From assembly GCA_963769435.1 (NCBI GenBank), contig CAVYLN010000001.1, forward strand, positions 992,001 through 1,056,000: a stretch of DNA of 64,000 nucleotides. The letters run 5' to 3'. Positions 32,831 to 43,199 of this stretch are shown piece by piece. Position 1 is the first letter of the stretch; each line of letters opens with the position of its first letter. A program made the translations under genes and the position numbers. The notes under the pieces are model-generated. The model worked only from the letters and a program-made list of their open reading frames with translations. It had not been told where the DNA came from and did no database searches. The DNA comes from JADKAV01 sp963769435 (lineage in GTDB: Bacteria; Actinomycetota; Actinomycetes; S36-B12; UBA10799).

Positions 32831-33112
32831 CTACTCGAAGAGGTTGAGCAGGTCCCCGATGCGGTGGCCCGCCTCCTCCGGGTGCCGGAACTGACCGCGG
32901 GTGTTCACCCCGTAGGTGTTCCGGCGTCCCACCTTCGTCTTCCGCAGGTAGCCGGCTGACTCGAGATCGGCCAGGATGGTCTGCGCCGCACGCTCGGTGA
33001 TCCCCACCGCGGTGGCGATGTCCCGCACCCGGGCGTCAGGGTTGCGGTGCACGTAGATCAGGACGTGACCGTGGTTGGTCAAGAACGTCCACTGCCTGCG
33101 CTGCTCCGTCAT
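32831..33112 (-). CDS. winged-helix DNA-binding protein
   Basis: A 93-residue protein with one winged helix domain: VLIYVHRNPDARVRDIATAV, then GITERAAQTILADLESAGYL (recognition helix) and the wing RKTKVGRRNTYGVN. It resembles small MarR/ArsR-like regulators. Start at the second ATG (MTEQRRQWTFL) is preferred because GGGAG lies 5 nt upstream. It is followed directly by the YdeI gene. The upstream terC frame runs into it by 77 bp, most likely because that frame is shifted near its end. Its target is unknown. Confidence 0.82.
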   Translation of the reverse strand: MTEQRRQWTFLTNHGHVLIYVHRNPDARVRDIATAVGITERAAQTILADLESAGYLRKTKVGRRNTYGVNTRGQFRHPEEAGHRIGDLLNLFE

Positions 33113-34073
33113 CGACACTCCCATCGCCCTGACTCACACTACCGATTTCCGGTTCGTGATCTCCACGGCGGGTTGTGATGAGACTGGCCGCGATGCTGGT
33201 AGCGATGATCGCCGCCACCACACCGAGGCTCAACCACGTCGGCATCTTGTACACATCCACCTGGAGCACCAGTTTGATACCCACCCAGATGAGGACTAGA
33301 CCGAGGCCGAGTTTGAGATAGACGAAGCGGTGCATGAGGTCGGCGAGCAGGAAGTACATCGCCCGCAGCCCCAGGATCGCGAAGGCATTGGCGGTGAACA
33401 CGAGGAACGGTTCCTGCGTGACCGCGAAGATGGCCGGGATCGAGTCCACCGCGAACACGATGTCCGTCGTCTCCACCAGCACCAGCACGGCCAGCAGCGG
33501 GGTGGCGAACAGGGCGCCGTTGCGGCGGATCCAGAACTTCTGCCCGTGGTACTCATCGGTCGAGGGCACCAACCGCCGGAACAGTGCCATCACCTTGGAC
33601 TTCGACGGGTCGATGTGCTGGCTGCGTCTGCGGATCATCGTCCAGCCGGTCAGAAGCAGGAATGCGCCGAACACGTAGAGGATCCATGCGAAGGAGGCGA
33701 TCAGGGCAGAGCCGGCGGCGATGAAGGCGCCCCGGAACACCAGCGCACCGACGACCCCGTAGAACAGCACCCGGTGCTGGTATTGCCGGGGCACCGCGAA
33801 GTAGCTGAAGATGATCGCCCAGACGAAGACGTTGTCGATGGCCAAGGACTTCTCGATCAGGTACCCGGCGTAGTACTGCGCCGCGAACTCGGAGCCCGCC
33901 CACCACCAGATCACCGCGCCGAAGGCGATTCCGAGGGCCACCCAGACGGACGACCAGGCCGCCGCTTCCTTGACTGAGATGACATGGGCCTTGCGATGGG
34001 CGAACAGGTCGATCGCGAGCATCAGGAAGATGACGCCCAGCACGGCGAACCAGGCCCACAGGGGAACGTTCAC
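33036..34073 (-). CDS. TerC family membrane protein, likely Mn2+ exporter (C-terminus probably frameshifted)
   Basis: A TerC-family protein of about 310-345 residues with nine hydrophobic helices. Hallmarks: SLAIDNVFVWAIIFSYFAVP with the conserved SxDNVF-type acidic motif, and VLVETTDIVFAVDSIPAIFA with the repeat motif ETTDIVFAVDS. Under a yybP-ykoY riboswitch it is most likely a manganese exporter. The GTG start at 34073 has AAGGAG 8 nt upstream. The last 36 residues (GDGSVDDGAAQAVDV onward) overlap the next gene; a +1 shift near 33165 would instead end the protein at 33134 with VEITNRKSVV, before that gene starts. This is inferred from the window-wide insertion pattern. Confidence 0.88.
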   Translation of the reverse strand: MNVPLWAWFAVLGVIFLMLAIDLFAHRKAHVISVKEAAAWSSVWVALGIAFGAVIWWWAGSEFAAQYYAGYLIEKSLAIDNVFVWAIIFSYFAVPRQYQHRVLFYGVVGALVFRGAFIAAGSALIASFAWILYVFGAFLLLTGWTMIRRRSQHIDPSKSKVMALFRRLVPSTDEYHGQKFWIRRNGALFATPLLAVLVLVETTDIVFAVDSIPAIFAVTQEPFLVFTANAFAILGLRAMYFLLADLMHRFVYLKLGLGLVLIWVGIKLVLQVDVYKMPTWLSLGVVAAIIATSIAASLITTRRGDHEPEIGSVSQGDGSVDDGAAQAVDVLDQPRSRPDLRAPQP

Positions 34074-34081
34074 GGACAACT

Positions 34082-34186
34082 CTCCTTCGGTAGATGTCCG
34101 AAGGTCTTTCCTGACCGGTGGGTCCGCAGAGGCCGGGCTTGTGTGCCGTATTGACGACCTCCGCGAATGGATACTCCCCTTCGCTT
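34082..34186 (-). promoter_or_regulatory. yybP-ykoY manganese riboswitch
   Basis: On the minus strand the leader has the conserved features of this class: AAGGGGAGTA near the 5' end, CGTCAATACGG, the GC-rich internal arm GCCCGGCCTCTGCGG, and the closing signature AAGACCTTCGGACATCTACC then GAAGGAG. The last stem, CCTTCGG/CCGAAGG, includes part of the terC Shine-Dalgarno, so Mn2+ binding probably controls translation. It lies directly before a TerC gene, the standard target. Confidence 0.92.
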
Positions 34187-34192
34187 GTAGTA

Positions 34193-34221
34193 AGTTTCCG
34201 GAACTCTGGTGCATATGTCAA
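34193..34221 (-). promoter_or_regulatory. sigma-70-type promoter for the riboswitch-terC transcript
   Basis: On the minus strand TTGACA (34221-34216) and GAAACT (34198-34193) are separated by exactly 17 bp. The start point would fall at about 34186, at the beginning of the riboswitch. This is one of few clear -35 boxes in the window. Confidence 0.6.
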
Positions 34222-34276
34222 GCGGACGGCCGTCCATCGGGATGTTCACCGCCGGCGGTGGTGGCAGGCTTGCCCC

Positions 34277-35398
34277 ATGGAGCCGCTGCTGTCAGATCTG
34301 CTGCGACTGCTGGAGATCAGGTCCATCGGCGGCAGTGCGGCCGAAGTCGAGGCACAACGCTGGGTCGCCGAGACGCTGCGGAGTTGGGGCTGGGAGGTCC
34401 AGACCTGGCTGGACGACCCCGCCGACGTCCGCGACGCGCCCGACTACCCGGGCATGGAGGTGGGCAGGGATCGCGTGATGGGGGTCGTCGGGCATCCCCC
34501 CGGCAGCACCGGACGCAGACTGGTCCTCGGGCACACCGACGTCGTGCCGGCCGGTCCGTTGCCGGGCCTCAACGACGACCGGATCGTTGGCCGCGGTGCC
34601 GTGGACATGAAGGCGGGACTGGTTGCCGGCATGTACGCAGCGAGGCAAGCACCGGAGCATGCCGCGGTCTGCGCGGTCAGCGGCGAGGAGGACGGCGGCA
34701 TCGGCGCCTACCTGGCGCTGCGACACGGACTCGTGGCCGAGCAGTGTGTGATCCCCGAACCCACAGACCTTGCGATCGTGGCGGCGAACGCTGGTTCACT
34801 GACCTTCCGGATCACGTTGCCGGGGGTCGCGGCGCACGGTGCCCGCCGCTGGGACGGGCACAACGCGATCGACGCGGTGCCCGAGGTGCTGGAGCGGCTG
34901 CGCGACCTGGAGAACCGGCGCAACCGCGACGTGCCACAGTTGCTCGCGTCGTGGCCGGTCGCCTACCCGATCAGCGTCGGACGGATCCGCGGCGGGGACT
35001 GGCCGAGCACGGTCATGGCCGAGGTCGCGATCGAGGGCCGCTACGGGGTGGCACTCGGGGAGACGCTGGACGCTGCCGCCGCCAACTTCGAAGATGCCCT
35101 TGTGGGGACCGGTGCACGCGTCGAATGGCCCGGGGGAAGGTTCGCCCCGGCTGCCCTCGCGGTGGACGACCCGCTGGTGACCGGCCTGACCGCGGCCCAC
35201 CGATCGGTGCAGGGCGCCGACCCGGTGGTCGTGGGCACCACCTACGGATCGGACATGCGCCAGTTGATCGCGGCGGGAATCCCGACCGTTCTCTACGGCC
35301 CCGGCGACGCCGCGCTGGCGCACGGTGAGGATGAGGAGGTCGCCGTGGACCAGGTCCTCGCATGCCGGGACGTGCTCGCGAGGTGGCTGTCGGCCTGA
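34277..35398 (+). CDS. M20 family metallopeptidase (deacylase/deacetylase type)
   Basis: A 373-residue di-zinc amidohydrolase. Metal-binding motifs are LVLGHTDVVPAG (His-Thr-Asp), IVGRGAVDMKAGLVAG (Asp bridging) and AVSGEEDGGIGAYLAL (Glu-Glu). The dimerisation insert starts at GSLTFRITLPGVAAHGARRW, and the last metal ligand His is in GDAALAHGEDEEV. It would cleave an N-acyl or amide bond, for example an N-acetyl amino acid; the substrate is unknown. ATG 34277 lies 6 nt from CAGGCT. It shares a gap of about 200 bp with the divergent riboswitch-terC unit. Confidence 0.88.
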   Translation: MEPLLSDLLRLLEIRSIGGSAAEVEAQRWVAETLRSWGWEVQTWLDDPADVRDAPDYPGMEVGRDRVMGVVGHPPGSTGRRLVLGHTDVVPAGPLPGLNDDRIVGRGAVDMKAGLVAGMYAARQAPEHAAVCAVSGEEDGGIGAYLALRHGLVAEQCVIPEPTDLAIVAANAGSLTFRITLPGVAAHGARRWDGHNAIDAVPEVLERLRDLENRRNRDVPQLLASWPVAYPISVGRIRGGDWPSTVMAEVAIEGRYGVALGETLDAAAANFEDALVGTGARVEWPGGRFAPAALAVDDPLVTGLTAAHRSVQGADPVVVGTTYGSDMRQLIAAGIPTVLYGPGDAALAHGEDEEVAVDQVLACRDVLARWLSA

Positions 35399-35424
35399 CC
35401 GGACCCGGTGGCCATACTTGACCG

Positions 35425-36385
35425 GTGCCCCAGCCCCGACGACCCCAGTTGGGGTATGCGCTGGTGCTGGTGGGGGTGGTGGGCTTCTCCATCAACGCCG
35501 GAGTCTCCCGGATCGTGCTCGACGCGGGCGTGGGCGCCTGGACGCTGTCCGAGATCCGTGCGATCGGGGCGGCGATACTGCTGCTGTTGATCATCGCCGC
35601 CACCGGACGGTGGGCGCAGCTCACGGTAGCCCGCCACCACTGGCCGCGGCTGGTCCTCTACGGGGTCGTGGGCCTGGGCCTGCTGCAGTCCTTCTACTTC
35701 GAGGCGATCGCCAGGATCCCCATCGGCCTGGCGATCCTGATCGAGTTCCTCGCGCCGCTCTGGGTCGCACTGTGGGCCCGCGTGGTGCAGAAGCAGCAGG
35801 TACGACCGATCCTGTGGCCGGCGCTGGCAATCACGTTCGTGGGGCTTGGCATCGTTGCCGGCGCACAGTTCGAGGGCCTGGACCCGGTGGGCCTGACCAG
35901 TGCTTTCCTGGCCGGACTGTGCTTCGCGGTGTACTTCATCGTCGGCGAGCGACTGGTGGCCGAACACGACCCCTTCGTGGTGAGCTTCTGGGGTTTCGCC
36001 GTCGCGGCCGTCGGATGGGGTCTGGCGCGCTCTGGTCGTCAGTCGAATCACACCGATGTGGCAGATCGACTACAGCACCCCGACCGGGTTGCCGGACGCG
36101 TTGGGGTCGGCGGTCGTGCCTCTGGGCATGCTGCTGCTGTGGATCGTGCTGTTCGGCACGGTGGTCCCCTTCTCCTCGGAGACCGCGGCCATGCGATGGA
36201 TCCCGGCCACGACCGTCAGCGTCCTGGCCATGCTGGAACCCGTCGGTGCCGCCGGGGTCGGCTGGTGGTGGTTCGGCGAGCGCCTGAGCGCCCTGCAGAT
36301 CCTGGGCGCCGCGCTCGTGCTGACCGGCATCACGATGGCGCTGCTCAGTCGCACCGAGCACCCGACCCCGGCAGTGGTGGAATGA
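35425..36385 (+). CDS. EamA/DMT family transporter (one +1 frameshift)
   Basis: After correction a 319-residue ten-helix transporter of the drug/metabolite superfamily. The first EamA unit begins YALVLVGVVGFSINAGVS, with EIRAIGAAILLLLI and PIGLAILIEFLAPLW typical of the family. The second unit is split at about 36025-36028, where an extra base changes GWGL into a non-hydrophobic reading. Skipping it gives ALVVSRITPMWQID and the helices LGMLLLWIVLFGTVVPFS and AMLEPVGAAGVGWWWFGE. GTG 35425 is 26 bp after the M20 peptidase gene, with CATACT 6 nt upstream. Possible amino-acid or metabolite efflux. Confidence 0.85.
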
Positions 36386-36393
36386 CCCACTGA

Positions 36394-36849
36394 CTACCGC
36401 GTGGTGCAGGTGTAGGCGCGACGCTTGCACCCGTAGCCGCACTTGTTCAGGGCCTTGCGGTACGCCGTCTTCTTGTTCATCGCCAGTGCCCAGCGGTAGC
36501 GCGCGATGGTCCCGTTGTCGTTCCAGCGGACCGCCAGCGCGACGCACCCGTTGCGCACCCAGACGATCTTGCGGCACGACCACGGGGTGTCCGAGGCCTT
36601 CTTGCACTCACGCAACGCGGCCTTGCCCGCCTTGCGCTTCGTGCGGTAGTCGTACGACCATCCCACAGCCCCGTCGGCACGTGAGAGTGCAAGCGCTCCG
36701 TAGTACCTGTTGACAGCGGTGATCGAGGATTGCCCCTGGTCGGCGACGGGACTCGCGACCCCTGCCCCGGAGGCAGGGATGAACATTGACAGCAAAAGAG
36801 CCATCGCGAGGACCGAGCCACCGATGAGGGCGCGTAACCGGCTGAACAT
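36394..36849 (-). CDS. secreted DUF4189 protein
   Basis: A 151-residue exported protein. The N-terminus is a signal peptide (RLRALIGGSVLAMALLLSMF, with a cleavage-like site after ASGAGVA). The mature part is a DUF4189 domain: YYGALALSRADGAVGWSYDY, then the cysteine pairs in LRECKKAS, WSCRKIVWVRNGCVALAV and the end GYGCKRRAYTCTTR, six cysteines probably forming disulfides. The function of the family is not known. GGGAGG stands about 13 nt upstream of the ATG. It ends 8 bp from the convergent EamA gene. Confidence 0.85.
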   Translation of the reverse strand: MFSRLRALIGGSVLAMALLLSMFIPASGAGVASPVADQGQSSITAVNRYYGALALSRADGAVGWSYDYRTKRKAGKAALRECKKASDTPWSCRKIVWVRNGCVALAVRWNDNGTIARYRWALAMNKKTAYRKALNKCGYGCKRRAYTCTTR

Positions 36850-37020
36850 GATGAACCCCCTCCCGGGTCACGGCACCGAGGGGTCCACGCCAGGAGGCGC
36901 AGGGCAGTTCTGAAAGCAACCCCCCAGAACCACCTCCAGGATACGCCTGCACGACTCCCGAAGACAGGTCACCAGTTCGCCGATGCGGACTCGTGGCCGT
37001 GTCGTGACTACGGTTGTGCC

Positions 37021-39303
37021 ATCGAGACGACCACGGCCTATCGGGGCCTGACCACCGATGAGGTCCGCGAGCGGGTGGCCGCGGGCCAGGTGAACAACGT
37101 CAAGGACTCCGGCAGCCGAAGCCTGCGCAGCATCGTCGGCAGCAACACGCTGACACCCTTCAACGCCCTGATCGGGACCCTGTGGATCGTCATGATGATC
37201 GTGGCGCCCTGGCAGGATGCGCTGTTCGGATTCGTGATCGTGTTCAACACCGCGATCGGCATCATCCAGGAGTACCGCAGCGCACGGACCCTGGCGAAAC
37301 TGTCGCTGCTCAACGAGGCGCGGCCGACGGTGGTGCGCGACGGCAGGCAGGAGCAGATCGGCCTGCGGGAACTCGTGGTCGACGACCTCGTGATGGTCTC
37401 AACCGGGGACCAGATCGCTGTGGACGGCGACGTACTGCAGGCAGCCGGCTGCGAGGTCGATGAGAGTCTGCTGACCGGCGAGGCCGATCCTGTGATCAAG
37501 GAGCCCGGCGAGGAGCTGCTCTCCGGTTCTTTCGTCGTCTCGGGGTCGGCGCAATACCGGGTGACCAGGGTCGCTGCGGAGTCGTTCGCGGGCCGTCTGA
37601 CGTTACAGGCGCGACAGTTCCAGACCACTGCCTCGGAGTTGCGTGACTCGATCAACCGCTTCATCCGGTACGTGAGCATGGCCGTGATCCCGGTCGGCGC
37701 ACTGCTGACCTACAGCCAGTTGCAGGCCGATCAGAGCCTCGATGAGGCGATCCGGGGCGCCATCGCCGGCGTCGTGACGATGATCCCGGAAGGCCTCGTA
37801 CTGCTGACCAGCATCGCCATGGCGGTCGGGGTCCTGCGACTCGCGCAGCGCAACGCCCTGGTCCAGGACATGCCGGCTGTGGAGACACTGGCCCGGGTGG
37901 ACATCGTCTGCGTCGACAAGACCGGCACCCTCACCGCCCCCGGGATGAGCGTGCAGGACGTCCTCCCCCTCGAAGACACCGACGTCGGCGGGGTGCTCGG
38001 TGCATTGGCCGCCGCCGAGGAGCATCCCAATCCGACGATGCTGGCCCTCGCCGCGCGATATCCCGCGGCCGGCGCCGTGGAGGCGGCGGTTCCGTTCTCC
38101 TCGGCACGCAAGTGGTCGGCGGTCCAGGTGGATGGCCGCTGGTGGGTGATCGGTGCCCCGGACGTGGTCGACCCGTCCGTGGACACGGGCCGATGGTCGG
38201 CCACCGGCGCCCGGGTTCTGCTGCTGGCCGGTTGTGACGGCCGGGTGTCCGCCGACGCGGATCTGCCGGACGTGCGACCGGCGGCGCTGGTCGTGATCGA
38301 TCAGCAGTTGCGCGACGACGCCGCCGACACCGTGTCGTACTTCCTCGACCAGGGGGTCGGACTCAAGGTCATCTCCGGCGACAACGCCGCCACGGTCGCG
38401 GCCATCGCAGGTCGTGCCGGTGTGCCCGGGGCCGATCATCCCGTGGACGCCCGGCAGGAGGACCCTGTGGCAGCCGTCGAGCGGGCGAGCGTGTTCGGAC
38501 GGGTGGACCCCGATCAGAAGCAGGACATGGTGGATGCGCTGCGGCGCGACGGTCACACCGTGGCGATGACCGGCGACGGGGTCAACGACGTGCTCGCCCT
38601 GAAACGCGCCGACCTGGGGATCGCGATGGGTTCGGGATCGCCGGCCACCCGTGCCGTCGCCCAGCTCGTACTGCTCGACAGCAAGTGGTCGAGCCTCCCA
38701 TGGGTGGTCGCGGAGGGCCGGCGCGTCCTCGGCAACATCGAGCGGGTCTCCGACGTGTTCCTGACCAAGAGCATGTACGCGCTGCTGATCGCGCTGGCCA
38801 CCGGGGTCGCGGCCGTGCCGTTCCCGTTCCTGCCCCGTCACCTGACCCTGATCAGCGCATTGACGATCGGCATTCCGGGATTCTTCCTGGCCCTCATGCC
38901 GAACACCGAGCGCTTCCGGCCCGGCTTCTTCCACCGGGTCATGATCTTCGCCGTGCCCTCGGGGGTGATCGCGGCCGCGACGGCGTTCAGCGCCTACTAC
39001 GCGGCGCTGACCCTGGACAGCGTGGACGAAGCGAGGGTCGATGCCACCATCGCGCTGTTCATGGTGACGATCACGGTTCTCGCGGTGTCCGCCCGGCCGA
39101 TGAACCCGATCCGCGCGGCCATTGTGCTGACCATGATCGGGGCGTTCCTACTGGTCCTGTTCATCCCGCCGCTCTCGCAGTTCTTCGCACTGAGCATCTC
39201 CCCGGACCCCGAGGGTGCCGCGACTCTGGCGATCGGCGGCGCGGGCATGGCCGCCGTACTCGTGACCTCGCGCTTCGTGAGCCGGTGGCGCGACCCGGCA
39301 TGA
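37021..39303 (+). CDS. P-type cation ATPase, CtpE-like (Ca2+), with no standard start codon
   Basis: About 760 residues. All P-type marks are present: LTGEAD (actuator), MIPEGLVLLTSIAMAVG (membrane ion site), CVDKTGTLTAPG (phosphorylated Asp), TGDGVNDVLALKRADLG (hinge). Ten membrane helices are expected. It resembles mycobacterial CtpE, a calcium transporter. The family N-terminus (YRGLTTDEVRERVAAG) lies upstream of the first in-frame GTG at 37075, and no ATG, GTG or TTG precedes it in frame. The codon exactly 6 nt after the -10-like TACGGT is ATC (37021). Either ATC is the start or the base call is wrong. The frame is otherwise intact. Confidence 0.9.
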   Translation: METTTAYRGLTTDEVRERVAAGQVNNVKDSGSRSLRSIVGSNTLTPFNALIGTLWIVMMIVAPWQDALFGFVIVFNTAIGIIQEYRSARTLAKLSLLNEARPTVVRDGRQEQIGLRELVVDDLVMVSTGDQIAVDGDVLQAAGCEVDESLLTGEADPVIKEPGEELLSGSFVVSGSAQYRVTRVAAESFAGRLTLQARQFQTTASELRDSINRFIRYVSMAVIPVGALLTYSQLQADQSLDEAIRGAIAGVVTMIPEGLVLLTSIAMAVGVLRLAQRNALVQDMPAVETLARVDIVCVDKTGTLTAPGMSVQDVLPLEDTDVGGVLGALAAAEEHPNPTMLALAARYPAAGAVEAAVPFSSARKWSAVQVDGRWWVIGAPDVVDPSVDTGRWSATGARVLLLAGCDGRVSADADLPDVRPAALVVIDQQLRDDAADTVSYFLDQGVGLKVISGDNAATVAAIAGRAGVPGADHPVDARQEDPVAAVERASVFGRVDPDQKQDMVDALRRDGHTVAMTGDGVNDVLALKRADLGIAMGSGSPATRAVAQLVLLDSKWSSLPWVVAEGRRVLGNIERVSDVFLTKSMYALLIALATGVAAVPFPFLPRHLTLISALTIGIPGFFLALMPNTERFRPGFFHRVMIFAVPSGVIAAATAFSAYYAALTLDSVDEARVDATIALFMVTITVLAVSARPMNPIRAAIVLTMIGAFLLVLFIPPLSQFFALSISPDPEGAATLAIGGAGMAAVLVTSRFVSRWRDPA

Positions 39304-39342
39304 CCCCCGGCGCGCCGTCCCAACAGCGGGGATACTGACCCC

Positions 39343-40069
39343 ATGGCCAATCCCCTCGCTGAACTCTGGGCCGCGAGCCGGCGGGTCGTCGTGCTCACCG
39401 GCGCCGGCATGAGCACGGATTCCGGGATTCCCGATTTCCGCGGACCCAACGGGGTGTGGACCAAGAACCCTGACGCCGCGGCGATGTTCGACATTCAGAC
39501 GTACGTCGAGGACCCCGAGGTACGGATTCGGGCGTGGGAGGGCCGCCGCCATCACCCCGCCTGGACCGCGCAGCCGAACTCCGGCCACCTGGCGCTGGCA
39601 GACCTTCAGAGAACAGGTCGTCTCGGGCCGATCCTCACCCAGAACATCGACGGCCTGCACCAGCGTGCGGGGGCCACGGACGTGATCGAGCTCCACGGCA
39701 GCATCTGGGAGATCGAGTGCCTCGAGTGCGGCGACCGGACGCCGACCCTGGAGACGATGCAGCGCGACGAACCCGACCCCCGGTGCCGCAAGTGCGGCAG
39801 GCATCCTCAAGACCGCGACGGTCTCGTTCGGCCAGCGCTTGGACCCAGACGTACTGGACGGGGCCATCACGGCTGCCCGGACCGCGGACCTACTCGTGGC
39901 CATCGGCACGAGCTTGACGGTCATGCCGGCGGCGGGACTGGCCGAGATGTCCCGGCACCTCGCGATCGTCAACGCGGAACCGACCCCGTACGACGAACAG
40001 GCCGACCTGGTCGTACGGACGCCGATCGGCGACGCGCTGCCGGAGGTGCGTGAGCTGCTGGACGGCTGA
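39343..40069 (+). CDS. NAD-dependent protein deacylase, sirtuin (one +1 frameshift)
   Basis: After correction a 241-residue Sir2 family enzyme. NAD motifs: VVLTGAGMSTDSGIPDFRGP, ILTQNIDGLHQRAG, the catalytic His in VIELHGSIWEIEC. Zinc cysteines: CLECGD and CRKCG. One extra base at about 39799 breaks the frame inside the zinc finger; skipping it gives CGGILKTATVSFGQRLDPDV, the normal continuation, then LLVAIGTSLTVMPAAGL. ATG 39343 lies 6 nt after GATACT, a leaderless fit. It would remove acyl groups from lysines; the AcuC-type deacetylase at 3539 is the second lysine deacetylase in the window. Confidence 0.9.
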
Positions 40070-40139
40070 CAGGCGCGCATTGCGGGGGTCCCCCCGGCGC
40101 GACGTTCTCAAACCCGCGGATGCCTGCGACGATGATGAC

Positions 40140-40994
40140 ATGACGATCCTGCACACCGAACGCGGCGACTTCGAATCGATCATCGACGGCCCGGAGGACG
40201 GACCCCTGGTGGTGCTGCTCCACGGGTTCCCGGAACTCAACATCTCCTGGGAGCATCAGGTGGGTGCTCTCGCCGAAGCCGGGTACCGCGTACTGGCACC
40301 CAACCAGCGCGGCTACTCCGGGTCGGTCGCGGGCGGCTCCTACGCGACCGCCGACCTGGCCGCCGACGTCGTGGCCATGATCGACGCGATGGGCGCCGAG
40401 AAGGCCGTGGTGGTCGGTCATGACTGGGGAGGTGGCGTGGCCTGGACGATCGCCGAGTTGTACCCGGAACGGGTCGAGCGACTCGTTGCGATGAACTGCC
40501 CACCGCCATCGGTGATGATCCACGAGTTCATGACCAACCCCATGCAACTGGCCAAGTCCTGGTACATGTTCTTCTTCCAGATGCCGAGGCTGCCCGAGAA
40601 GTTCGTGTCGTCCAAGGCCACCTCTGCACTCGTGGGGGGCTCCTACAACCGTTCCGCCTGGAATCGGGAGAAGTTGGCGCCCTACGCGCAGGCACTCGCG
40701 ACACCAGCCGACGCCCGGGGCCCGCTGAACTGGTACCGGGCGGCGTGGCGTAAGCCGGAGACGACCCGCAGGTCCCAGCCGATCGCATGTCCGATCCTGA
40801 TCATCTGGGGGGTGCAGGATCAGTTCCTGGGCCTGCAGATGATCTCCCCACAGGCGTTGCGCCGTGTGGTCGCCTACGGCAACGAGCCGCAGATCGTGCT
40901 CATCGAACAAGCTGGGCACTTCGTCCAGAACGAGGCACCCGACGAGGTCACCGACGCGCTGCTGAAGTGGCTGGGGGCACCCGCTCAGGGTTGA
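40140..40994 (+). CDS. alpha/beta hydrolase, epoxide-hydrolase-like
   Basis: A 284-residue alpha/beta-fold enzyme. The oxyanion region is VVLLHGFPELNISWEHQ, the nucleophile elbow is VVGHDWGGGVAWTIAE with Asp as nucleophile, and the late catalytic acid and His are in IIWGVQDQFLG and IEQAGHFVQNEAP. The Asp nucleophile and the HGFPE motif point to epoxide hydrolases or haloalkane/haloacetate dehalogenases rather than esterases. ATG 40140 (MTILHTERGDF) is chosen over an upstream in-frame GTG, as it matches the family start. It ends 9 bp from the convergent DUF255 gene. Confidence 0.88.
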   Translation: MTILHTERGDFESIIDGPEDGPLVVLLHGFPELNISWEHQVGALAEAGYRVLAPNQRGYSGSVAGGSYATADLAADVVAMIDAMGAEKAVVVGHDWGGGVAWTIAELYPERVERLVAMNCPPPSVMIHEFMTNPMQLAKSWYMFFFQMPRLPEKFVSSKATSALVGGSYNRSAWNREKLAPYAQALATPADARGPLNWYRAAWRKPETTRRSQPIACPILIIWGVQDQFLGLQMISPQALRRVVAYGNEPQIVLIEQAGHFVQNEAPDEVTDALLKWLGAPAQG

Positions 40995-41003
40995 GCGCAG
41001 CGC

Positions 41004-42932
<1,929 letters not shown>

Positions 42933-43199
42933 ACCTTGATTGTCTCCACGAGTGGAGCCTTGGGTTGGCATGCCTAGGTATGTCCAGAGCGGGAGTCCAT
43001 ATTTGCCGCTCCAGGGATCTGCCGAAATGCGTCGCCTCCTGCGGCCCCGATACCCTCAGCCGATCACGCCTCAGGCATCGTCGCGAGCGATCTGATGACG
43101 CTGGCGCGACGATCGGGCACAACACTTGGACGAATGTAGCCCCAGGAGCGGCCAGAGTCGGAGCTTGGAACTCTGCCAAGAAGGAATTGGAGAAGCGAC
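42933..43199. other. intergenic region with a 9-bp inverted repeat
   Basis: 267 bp between divergent genes without a convincing gene. It contains the perfect inverted repeat ATCGTCGCG (43077-43085) and CGCGACGAT (43105-43113), spaced 19 bp, that could be an operator for the hydrolase gene at 43200. Base composition is less GC-rich than the surroundings and joins that of the hydrolase. Confidence 0.5.
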
